In this document: positions 1-6,739 of the stretch, one piece after another
Layout: every line of letters starts with the position of its first letter
Numbering within the stretch: the stretch's first letter is position 1
Assembly: GCA_910586745.1 (NCBI GenBank)
Contig: CAJUJZ010000040.1
Coordinates: 1-17,318 of the forward strand
DNA from: an uncultured Mucispirillum sp.
GTDB lineage: Bacteria > Chrysiogenota > Deferribacteres > Deferribacterales > Mucispirillaceae
Direction: 5' to 3'
Length of the DNA stretch: 17,318 nt
Translations under genes and position numbers: made by a program
The notes under the pieces: generated by a model
Database searches by the model: none
Seen by the model: only the letters and a program-made list of their open reading frames with translations
What the model was told of the DNA's origin: nothing

Positions 1-3
1 TTA

Positions 4-1440
4 TCATCTTTCCCAATATTTCATTATCCATTTATTTTCTCCCTTAAAAAGATTAAAGCCACTATATGTATTAAAAACTTTATTTGCATAATTTTCTGCA
101 TCATTTTCTTTATCTTCTATTAATATATCCATACCTTTTATATTGTAATCATCACTTGATGGTATGATTATTTCTTTATCTATTTTCCATCCATAATATT
201 CTTCTTGATTTACACACTCTTTTATAATTTCTACTGTAATCATATCGTATTTTGTTCGTATTATATATTCACCACTTTTACATGTTTTTAGATAATTTGA
301 TGACTGTTTTTCTCCATTGATATATATATCATCATTGCATATAATTTCTGGACCATATCCTTGAATCCATTTATTTCTACCTACTTTTAAACCGCCAGTT
401 ATTATTATTTTATTATTTTTATCCTTTATTACATTATTTTCATCATTTCTATGGATTAATTCTTTTAATGTATCAGATATAGATGGTATAAAATAATATT
501 TATCATCAAGTTGTATTCCATTATCCCTTAAATCATTATAAAATCTTTTAGATAGAATAACTGCATATTCTTCATAATCTTCATCATAAAAATACTTGCT
601 GTATTCATATTCCCAATTATTAATTTTTCTAAACAAGATTATATTGTTTGCTTTTACTTTTTCTATTAACTGATTAACATCTATTTCTTCTCTTTTTTCT
701 TCATCTTCAATTAATATTATTGGTTTTGGTTGAAACTTATTATATAATAATTTAATAGTTTCTAGTTTCTTATATGTTTCTTTTTGGTAATATTCTTGTT
801 TTTTCTCTACTTGTTTTACTTCCTCTGGTATTCCATGTATCTTATAATATGCATATACCTGTTCTGTTCCACATTTAACTCCATTTATATCTTGTAATTG
901 TTTTTCTATTATATTTTTTAATTCTTGTTTAGTATATTCATGATATGGGCTTAATGTCTGTAGAATTTTTTTTATTTGTCCTATTCTATATACTACCTGA
1001 CTTTTAGGAAACATTACATATCTATGAGCACCTTTTCTATCTTGCCATTCATTTATATTGATATTTTTTGCCTTCATATCTTTATAAAATTTTTCCCATA
1101 TATCTTTTTGGATTGCTGGGATTATTTTATTTTGCAAATCATCTTTATATATTCCTGTTATTTCTGCAAACTTATCATAAAATCTATTATCTATTTCTTC
1201 ATTTTCGTTTCTAATTAGTACATAAATCTGCAATGTAACTAATAAATAATAATACTTATAATATTTTCTACATATATAATCAATATCACCAATAGTAGTG
1301 CATACATCATCAAAATCTAGATTATCTTTATCACATATTTCTTTAATATTTATTAAATATATATTATGATTGCCATATAATTTAATATTTTTATTAATTT
1401 CATCTTTTATTATTTTATCTAATCTTTCTATATCATTCAT
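4..1440 (-). CDS. Unrecognised 478-aa AT-rich protein, possibly from an accessory or defence island
   Basis: I do not recognise the family with confidence. The protein is soluble by appearance, with no signal peptide or clear membrane span, and is extremely rich in Asn, Ile, Lys, Tyr and Glu. Residues 1-130 look helical. A motif around residues 132-148 (WQDRKGAHRYVMFPKSQ) is followed by a Lys/Glu-rich probable coiled coil at about 205-235. A Gly-rich segment at 349-366 (GGLKVGRNKWIQGYGPEI) looks like the start of a beta-rich C-terminal domain. From memory, a YxxxPxSQ motif followed by a GG[LI]xxxR..W..G..P.I motif occurs in large proteins of phage-defence islands; this is an unverified resemblance. 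The ATG at 1440 has an AAAGGA ribosome site six bases upstream. Stop is TGA (4-6) followed directly by TAA (1-3). Base composition is clearly lower in GC than the neighbouring lon and clpX genes, which suggests horizontal transfer. Any operon partners lie left of the window. Confidence 0.8.
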   Translation of the reverse strand: MNDIERLDKIIKDEINKNIKLYGNHNIYLINIKEICDKDNLDFDDVCTTIGDIDYICRKYYKYYYLLVTLQIYVLIRNENEEIDNRFYDKFAEITGIYKDDLQNKIIPAIQKDIWEKFYKDMKAKNININEWQDRKGAHRYVMFPKSQVVYRIGQIKKILQTLSPYHEYTKQELKNIIEKQLQDINGVKCGTEQVYAYYKIHGIPEEVKQVEKKQEYYQKETYKKLETIKLLYNKFQPKPIILIEDEEKREEIDVNQLIEKVKANNIILFRKINNWEYEYSKYFYDEDYEEYAVILSKRFYNDLRDNGIQLDDKYYFIPSISDTLKELIHRNDENNVIKDKNNKIIITGGLKVGRNKWIQGYGPEIICNDDIYINGEKQSSNYLKTCKSGEYIIRTKYDMITVEIIKECVNQEEYYGWKIDKEIIIPSSDDYNIKGMDILIEDKENDAENYANKVFNTYSGFNLFKGENKWIMKYWER

Positions 1441-1608
1441 TATCTATCCTTTTATATTAATAAGATTTTATATGATATATACTATAATACATTTATATTT
1501 TTTCTATTAAATTTACTAAGATATATTTTTGATATTCAGAAACTTTTGATATTAATATTTATTATAATAACTTATTGTATGCATATTTGCAAATATTAAC
1601 TTTACATA

Positions 1609-1637
1609 ATTATACACACACATACACTTTAAGTCAA
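1609..1637 (-). promoter_or_regulatory. Sigma-70-type promoter for the 478-aa gene
   Basis: On the minus strand a TTGACT -35 box (1632-1637) is separated by exactly 17 bases from a perfect TATAAT -10 box (1609-1614). Transcription would begin near 1602, giving a leader of about 160 nt before the ATG at 1440. The promoter sits just beyond the rpsU terminator, so the gene appears to be transcribed independently. Within the leader a 10-bp direct repeat, TTTTGATATT on the plus strand, occurs at 1527-1536 and 1544-1553. The rest of 1441-1650 is AT-rich with nothing else recognisable. Confidence 0.7.
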
Positions 1638-1655
1638 GTTTTTAATTTTTGATAC

Positions 1656-1688
1656 AAAAAAAGACCCTTCTCATAAAGGGCCTTTTTG
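1656..1688 (-). terminator. Intrinsic terminator after rpsU
   Basis: The arms are 1658-1669 and 1676-1687, with a six-base loop. The core pairs CCCTT with AAGGG, and A/T pairs extend it outward with one mismatch (1664/1681). On the minus strand the stem is followed by a run of T. It begins three bases after the rpsU stop codon and ends the lon-rpsU transcription unit. Confidence 0.85.
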
Positions 1689-1690
1689 TG

Positions 1691-1909
1691 CTACGCGTTT
1701 TTGTAGCTTTTTTGAAGTTTTCTTTGTAACTTCTGTTGTTTGCGACGAGCTTTTAAAAGTTTTTTGCGTCTTACTTCTGTTGGTTTTTCATAGTAAGCGT
1801 GTTTTTTAATCTCACGGATTAAACCTTCGCGTTCGATTTTCTTTTTTAAAAGTTTTAATGCCTGGTCAACATTGTCGCCATCAACTCGGACGATTGCATT
1901 TACTGCCAC
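1691..1909 (-). CDS. rpsU: Small ribosomal subunit protein bS21
   Basis: A 72-aa basic protein of the 30S subunit; bS21 lies near the 3' end of 16S rRNA and helps in initiation. The sequence shows the family pattern: an N-terminal strand (AVNAIVRVDGDNVDQALKLL), the central YYEKPTEVRRKK segment matching the conserved FYEKPTxxRKR region, and an Arg/Lys/Gln-rich helix to the end. I chose GTG at 1907-1909 because an AAGGTG ribosome site lies six bases upstream and the protein then starts as the family does. A GTG three codons upstream (1918) is in frame but overlaps that ribosome site. The gene follows lon by only 22 bases and has no promoter of its own that I can see, so it is probably cotranscribed with clpX and lon. 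Stop is TAG. Confidence 0.92.
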   Translation of the reverse strand: MAVNAIVRVDGDNVDQALKLLKKKIEREGLIREIKKHAYYEKPTEVRRKKLLKARRKQQKLQRKLQKSYKNA

Positions 1910-1931
1910 CGTGTCCACCTTCTTTCATAGT

Positions 1932-4241
1932 TTATTTTAGAACAAGCGCTCTTACTTCATCAAAAGTAGAAACGAGCTTGAATTCCATCTCATTTCTAAC
2001 ATCTTCTGGGATATCCGTCAAGTCTTTTTCATTTTCAATAGGGCATATTACTGTTCTTATGCCTGCACGGTGTGCTGCAAGCACTTTTTCTTTTAAACCG
2101 CCTATCTGTAAAACTTTACCCCTTAATGTTATTTCTCCTGTCATAGCTATTTTACAGTTTGCTTTTCTTTCTGATACTGCTGATAAGATAGCTGTAGCCA
2201 TTGTTATACCTGCTGATGGTCCGTCTTTTGGCACTGCACCTTCCGGCACATGCAGATGTATATCAAAATCTTTAAATTTATATGCCGGCACTCCTGCATC
2301 ACTTGCTATGCTTTTTACTACAGAATAAGCAATATTTGCAGATTCTTTCATAACATCGCCAAGATGACCTGTTACAATCAATTTGCCGCTGCCTTCAAAA
2401 AGTGCCACTTCTATCTGCAGTAAATCGCCACCATACTGTGTCCAGGCAAGACCTGTTGCAACACCCATTTCTTCATCATCATATACTCCGCCAATTCTAA
2501 ATTTCCTTGGTCCTAAATATTCCTTTGTTAATTTATCATCAACTTCTATATGCTCTATGCTTTCATCAGTCACAAGTTTTTTTATACTTTTTCTGATTAA
2601 TGATGCAATATTTCTTTCCAGTGAGCGTACACCTGCTTCTTTTGTGTAATATGTAATAAGCTCCATTACAGCACTGTCTGTTACTGTAATTTTACCTTCT
2701 TCCACATTATGCTCTTTTAATTCTTTAGGAATTAAAAAGCCCCGTGCAATATACAGTTTTTCCTGCTCAGTATAGCCTGAAAGACGGATAACTTCCATTC
2801 TGTCTAAAAGTGGTGCTGGTATAGTTTCAAGTGAGTTTGCAGTAGTTATAAAAAACACTTTTGATAAATCCAGCTCTGTTTCAAGATAATGGTCAGTAAA
2901 TGTGTTATTCTGCTCTGGGTCTAATGCTTCAAGCAAAGCAGAAGCTGGGTCTCCCCTGTAATCTGAGCCTATTTTATCTATTTCATCAAGTAAAAATACA
3001 GGATTCATACTGCCTGCTTTTTTCATAGACTGCACAATCTTACCAGGAAGTGCACCAATATATGTTCTTCTATGCCCTCTGATTTCTGCTTCATCTCTAA
3101 CACCGCCCATACTCATGCGGACAAACTTTCTGCCCATTGCATCTGCTATAGAGCGGGCAAGTGATGTTTTACCTACTCCCGGAGGGCCAACAAAGCATAT
3201 AATAGATCCTTTCATATTTTCAGAATATTTCCTGACAGATAAAAATTCTAATATCCTTTCTTTTGGTTTTTCTAAACCGTAATGGTCTTTGTTAAGCACT
3301 TCTTCAGCATGCTTAATATCTATTATATCTTCAGTTTTAATGTTCCATGGCAGGTTTACAATCCAGTCAAGATAATTGCGGACAACTGTAGTTTCAGCAC
3401 TCATTGGCGGCATAAAGCGAAGTTTTTTAAGTTCTTTTTCTGCCTTGTCTTTTATCTGTTCAGGCATTTCCATTTCTTTTATCTTCTGCTCTATTTCATC
3501 AATATCTGCCTTATAGTCATCTTCTTTACCCATCTCTTTTTGTATTGCTTTCATCTGCTCATTTAAGTAATATTCCTTTTGAGACTGGCTCATGCGTGCT
3601 TTTACTCTGTTTTTTATGCGGTCATCTATTTTTAAAAGCTCCAGCTCTGTCTGAATAAGCTCCATAACCTTTTCTGCACGCTCAATAGGGTTATTAATAT
3701 CTAATATACTTTGAAAATCCTGTGTTTTTACTTTCAGATTAGATGCAATCATAAAAGTAAGTCTTGTTAAGTTTTCTGAACTGATTATATTATTATATAA
3801 TTCCTGATTAACTCGTTTTGTCTGACCAACATAAGTTTCAAAGTTTTTAACAAGCATAAATCTGGCAGTATCCATATCTTTAATATCTGCCTGCTCATCT
3901 TCTATTAACTCTACATCTGCAAAATAACAGTCATCATCAAGATTAAGGCTTGTCATTTTTGCCTGCTTTAAACCTTCTATTAATACTTTAACATTACCAT
4001 CAGGCAGCTGCAGAGTCTGCAGAACTCTTGCAATAACACCTGTTTCATTTAAATCATCCTGTGCTGGGTTATCTGTTGCTGCATCTTTTTGCAGTGTGAG
4101 AAAAAGCCTTTTATCAGTAGTATTTGCAATATGCAGTGCTTTCACTGAACGAGGTCTGCCCACAAAAATAGGCATAATCATATGAGGAAATACTACCACA
4201 TCTCGTAAAGGGATAACTGTTAGCTGTTCTTTTTGACTCAT
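1932..4241 (-). CDS. lon: ATP-dependent Lon protease
   Basis: Cytoplasmic AAA+ serine protease that unfolds and degrades misfolded and short-lived regulatory proteins as a hexamer. At 769 aa it has the normal length for bacterial LonA. The N-terminal LON domain (about 1-200) starts with IPLRDVVVFPHMIMPIFVGR. A helical linker rich in Lys/Glu follows. The AAA+ module has Walker A GPPGVGKT (352-359, K358) and Walker B FLLDEIDKIG. The C-terminal protease domain carries the Ser-Lys dyad, S676 in PKDGPSAG and K719 in GGLKEKVLAA, spaced as in E. coli (679/722). Start is ATG with a modest AAGG upstream. It begins 23 bases after the clpX stop and ends 22 bases before rpsU, so clpX-lon-rpsU looks like one transcript. 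No HrcA or CIRCE-type site was seen nearby. All key residues are present. Confidence 0.98.
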   Translation of the reverse strand: MSQKEQLTVIPLRDVVVFPHMIMPIFVGRPRSVKALHIANTTDKRLFLTLQKDAATDNPAQDDLNETGVIARVLQTLQLPDGNVKVLIEGLKQAKMTSLNLDDDCYFADVELIEDEQADIKDMDTARFMLVKNFETYVGQTKRVNQELYNNIISSENLTRLTFMIASNLKVKTQDFQSILDINNPIERAEKVMELIQTELELLKIDDRIKNRVKARMSQSQKEYYLNEQMKAIQKEMGKEDDYKADIDEIEQKIKEMEMPEQIKDKAEKELKKLRFMPPMSAETTVVRNYLDWIVNLPWNIKTEDIIDIKHAEEVLNKDHYGLEKPKERILEFLSVRKYSENMKGSIICFVGPPGVGKTSLARSIADAMGRKFVRMSMGGVRDEAEIRGHRRTYIGALPGKIVQSMKKAGSMNPVFLLDEIDKIGSDYRGDPASALLEALDPEQNNTFTDHYLETELDLSKVFFITTANSLETIPAPLLDRMEVIRLSGYTEQEKLYIARGFLIPKELKEHNVEEGKITVTDSAVMELITYYTKEAGVRSLERNIASLIRKSIKKLVTDESIEHIEVDDKLTKEYLGPRKFRIGGVYDDEEMGVATGLAWTQYGGDLLQIEVALFEGSGKLIVTGHLGDVMKESANIAYSVVKSIASDAGVPAYKFKDFDIHLHVPEGAVPKDGPSAGITMATAILSAVSERKANCKIAMTGEITLRGKVLQIGGLKEKVLAAHRAGIRTVICPIENEKDLTDIPEDVRNEMEFKLVSTFDEVRALVLK

Positions 4242-4264
4242 AATTTTACAACCTTATTTATTTT

Positions 4265-5593
4265 TTATGCAGTTTCCTGCCCATTTTCAGCAAGTTTTGG
4301 CATTTTAAATTCTTCTGCATCTTTTTCGTTTATTTCTTCTTTGCTGTTATCATCAATTCTTACTAATATAGGCTCAGCCTTATCAGTAATAACTTCTTCA
4401 TTAATAATACACTCTCTTATGCTGCCAGCTTCTGACGGTATTTTATACATAACATCAAGCATAGCATCTTCTAATATAGAGCGAAGTCCTCTTGCACCAG
4501 TTTTGCGTTTGATAGCAAGTTTTGCTACTGCACGAAGTGCATTTTCTGTAAAAGTAAGTTTTACATCGTCAAAACCAAGCATAGCTTCATACTGTTTAAT
4601 AAGTGAGTTATGCGGCTCTACTAATATGCGGACAAGTGCATCTTCATCAAGCTCATCAAGTGCTGCAGTAATAGGCAGCCTGCCCACAAATTCTGGGATA
4701 AGACCATATTTAACAAAATCATCTGGTTCAAGCTGTTTTAAAAGCTCCATACGCTTCATATTTTTTGCATTCTGCGAACTTTCCCCGTCAACAGCACCAA
4801 AACCAAGAGTTTTTTTGCCAACACGCCTTTTAATGATTTCTTCCATACCGTCAAAAGCACCGCCGCATATAAAAAGAATATTTGTAGTGTCAACCTGTAT
4901 ATATTCCTGCTGTGGATGCTTTCTTCCGCCCTGTGGTGGAACATTTGCCACCGTACCTTCTATAATTTTTAAAAGTGCCTGCTGAACACCCTCACCAGAA
5001 ACATCTCTTGTAATAGACGGACTGTCGCCTTTTTTAGATATTTTATCTATCTCATCAATAAATATAATGCCCCGTTCTGCAAGCTCTACATTATTATCTG
5101 CATTTTGTAAAAGTTTAAGCACAACATTTTCTACATCTTCCCCAACATAACCTGCTTCTGTTAATGTAGTAGCATCTGCTATTGCAAAAGGCACATTTAA
5201 AAGCCTTGCTAATGTTCTTGCAAGCAGAGTTTTACCAGTACCAGTTGAGCCAATAAGTAAAATATTACTTTTTTCAAGCTCTACATCACTTTTTGACGCA
5301 TACTGAATTCGCTTATAATGGTTATAAACAGCAACACTTAAAACTCTCTTTGCATCTTCCTGACCAATAACATATTCATTTAATTTTTTATGTATCTCTT
5401 CAGGGGTAGGAAGTTCTACATATTCCTCTGTTTCTCCATTGAATTTCATATCTTCCTGAATAACTTCCTGACATAACTGTACACAGTTATCGCAAATATA
5501 TGTACCTTCCTGCTGTCCTGCTATAAGTTTTTTTACTTCATCTCTGCCTTTATTGCAAAAAGAACAGTGGATATCATCATCAAATCTTGACAT
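4265..5593 (-). CDS. clpX: ClpX, ATPase subunit of the ClpXP protease
   Basis: Hexameric AAA+ unfoldase that recognises tagged substrates and feeds them to ClpP. The 442-aa protein has a C4 zinc-binding N-domain (C10, C13, C34, C37), Walker A GSTGTGKT (115-122), Walker B IIFIDEID (176-183), the GYVG pore-1 loop (148-151), the RKH loop (224-226) and the ClpP-docking loop as LGF (263-265; IGF in E. coli). The docking loop supports pairing with the clpP product encoded upstream. I chose ATG at 5593 because a GGAGGA site lies directly upstream; an in-frame TTG at 5623 would add ten residues but lies upstream of that site. The C-terminus is somewhat long and acidic (SKEEINEKDAEEFKMPKL). Unlike in many bacteria, clpX is separated from clpP by about 540 bp including a terminator, and runs on into lon. 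Confidence 0.98.
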   Translation of the reverse strand: MSRFDDDIHCSFCNKGRDEVKKLIAGQQEGTYICDNCVQLCQEVIQEDMKFNGETEEYVELPTPEEIHKKLNEYVIGQEDAKRVLSVAVYNHYKRIQYASKSDVELEKSNILLIGSTGTGKTLLARTLARLLNVPFAIADATTLTEAGYVGEDVENVVLKLLQNADNNVELAERGIIFIDEIDKISKKGDSPSITRDVSGEGVQQALLKIIEGTVANVPPQGGRKHPQQEYIQVDTTNILFICGGAFDGMEEIIKRRVGKKTLGFGAVDGESSQNAKNMKRMELLKQLEPDDFVKYGLIPEFVGRLPITAALDELDEDALVRILVEPHNSLIKQYEAMLGFDDVKLTFTENALRAVAKLAIKRKTGARGLRSILEDAMLDVMYKIPSEAGSIRECIINEEVITDKAEPILVRIDDNSKEEINEKDAEEFKMPKLAENGQETA

Positions 5594-5623
5594 TATTTCC
5601 TCCAGAATATATCTGTAAATCAA

Positions 5624-5920
5624 AAAATTATATCGGTATTTTCCAAATTTATATTATATTTTTTTCATGCAGCAGCTTTATAAGCCTGCTATATTAATTA
5701 TATTTTTTCATAGTTTCTTTGTTTTGCTTATAATCACAGCAAAAATTCATACCTATGAATATATTACTTTATAATAAATCTGCACTGCTTATGCGCATAT
5801 TAATATAATAAATACTTCAAATATTGCAAGAAAAGATTATATTAATATACACATTGTATATAGAATATGGCAGTATTTTAGCAAAAAAGCCATTTATTTA
5901 ACTATAATAAAAAATACTAA
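5624..5920 (-). promoter_or_regulatory. AT-rich upstream region of clpX
   Basis: No gene is apparent. The region is highly AT-rich with several TATAAT-like boxes, but I found no convincing -35/-10 pair at correct spacing. Because clpP is followed by a terminator, a clpX promoter most likely lies here. One interrupted palindrome (5671-5690: AGCAG, then a TTATAA core, then CTGCT) sits about 80 bases before the clpX start and could be an operator or an RNA hairpin in the leader. At 5881-5900 a segment (AAAAAAGCCATTTATTTA) resembles one at 6075-6092 (AAAAAAGCCACCTATTTA), so similar sequences flank the GC-richer element between them. Confidence 0.4.
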
Positions 5921-6074
5921 GCCTGTGCAAATTCTTTTTCCTCGTTATTCACTCGGGAATTTGGCAGTCCTCGCAAGCTCGTCCGTGTATTTTTTATTTA
6001 GTCGTTTGGTCGCAGTAAATGCTCCACGCACTTACGCAAGCGATGACACTTCCTGTGTCTGTGGCTTTTTTACC
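5921..6074. other. GC-richer element between clpP and clpX, candidate repeat or structured RNA
   Basis: This stretch stands out from the AT-rich DNA around it by its higher GC content and by many short self-complementary segments. Examples are GACAC-TTCCT-GTGTC (6045-6059 area), CGC..CTT-ACGC-AAGCG just before it, and the 11-bp perfect hairpin GTGGCTTTTTT/AAAAAAGCCAC at 6061-6085, whose right arm is shared with the clpP terminator. Open frames run through it by chance, but no start, ribosome site or family supports a protein. Similar sequences flank it on both sides. It could be a dispersed intergenic repeat, a small RNA, or a remnant of something inserted. Orientation cannot be decided from the sequence. 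Confidence 0.45.
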
Positions 6075-6105
6075 AAAAAAGCCACCTATTTATGCAGGTG
6101 GCTTT
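6075..6105 (-). terminator. Intrinsic terminator after clpP
   Basis: A nine-pair stem, AAAGCCACC with GGTGGCTTT (6078-6086 and 6097-6105), has a ten-base loop and is followed on the minus strand by six T residues. It lies 25 bases beyond the clpP stop and would end the tRNA-tig-clpP transcript. The left arm can instead pair with 6061-6071. Confidence 0.85.
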
Positions 6106-6129
6106 ATATGTTATATATTATTGTTATTA

Positions 6130-6720
6130 TTAAGTGCGTTTTTCAAATACATTATCTATTAAGCCATACTCTTTTGCTTCAGCACTGCTCATAAAATAAT
6201 CACGCTCAGTATCTGCTGCAACTTTTTCATAAGGCTGACCTGTATTTGCAGATAAAATTCTATTTAAATGCTCTTTTGTTTTAATAATCTCATTTGTTTG
6301 AATAAGAATATCTGTTGCCTGGCCTCTGAAACCGCCTGATGGCTGGTGTATCATAATACGGGAATTAGGCACTGCAGAGCGTTTACCTTTAGCACCTGCT
6401 GCAAGTAAAAATGCACCCATACTGGCAGCCTGACCTAAGCATATTGTAGCTACATCAGGTTTAATATAATTCATAGTATCATATATAGCCATACCTGATG
6501 TAATAACTCCACCTGGAGAGTTAATGTATAAATATATATCTTTATCAGGGTCATCAGCTTCTAAAAATAAAAGCTGAGCACATATTATATTTGCCACATG
6601 GTCATCAACTTCTGTGCCAAGAAAAATTATTCTGTCTTTTAAAAGGCGGGAATATATATCATAAGAACGCTCGCCGCCTCTGCCTGTCTGTTCTATAACA
6701 TACGGTACATAATAGCTCAT
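6130..6720 (-). CDS. clpP: ClpP, proteolytic subunit of the ClpXP protease
   Basis: Tetradecameric serine peptidase that degrades polypeptides delivered by ClpX. The 196-aa protein has the catalytic triad S100 (GQAASMGAFL), H125 (RIMIHQPSGG) and D174 (TERDYFMS), with the usual spacing and length. It has almost no propeptide: the mature-type sequence begins near residue 7 (YVIEQTGRGERxYDIYSRLL pattern). I chose ATG at 6720 because a GGAG site lies eight bases upstream. A longer in-frame extension reaching 6813 reads the tail of tig in another frame and has no family resemblance. The gene starts 19 bases after tig, so translation and transcription with trigger factor are probably coupled, as in many bacteria. 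A terminator follows it. Confidence 0.98.
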   Translation of the reverse strand: MSYYVPYVIEQTGRGGERSYDIYSRLLKDRIIFLGTEVDDHVANIICAQLLFLEADDPDKDIYLYINSPGGVITSGMAIYDTMNYIKPDVATICLGQAASMGAFLLAAGAKGKRSAVPNSRIMIHQPSGGFRGQATDILIQTNEIIKTKEHLNRILSANTGQPYEKVAADTERDYFMSSAEAKEYGLIDNVFEKRT

Positions 6721-6739
6721 ATTAAAAGCTCCATAAGTA

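Noticed and set aside
1618..1626. Short CA-rich run (ACACACACATACAC) before the rpsU terminator as a microsatellite.
   Set aside because: It is too short to be notable and is explained as the spacer of the promoter at 1609-1637.
1858..4985. Several open frames on the plus strand opposite lon and clpX (for example 1858-2328 and 4233-4985).
   Set aside because: They are antisense shadows of lon and clpX, which match their families along their full length; the plus-strand products show low-complexity Ser/Phe-rich translations and no ribosome sites.
5925..6194. An 89-codon plus-strand frame through the GC-richer element into the end of clpP.
   Set aside because: It overlaps the clpP terminator and coding end, has no ribosome site, and its product resembles no family. 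The element may be RNA or a repeat instead.
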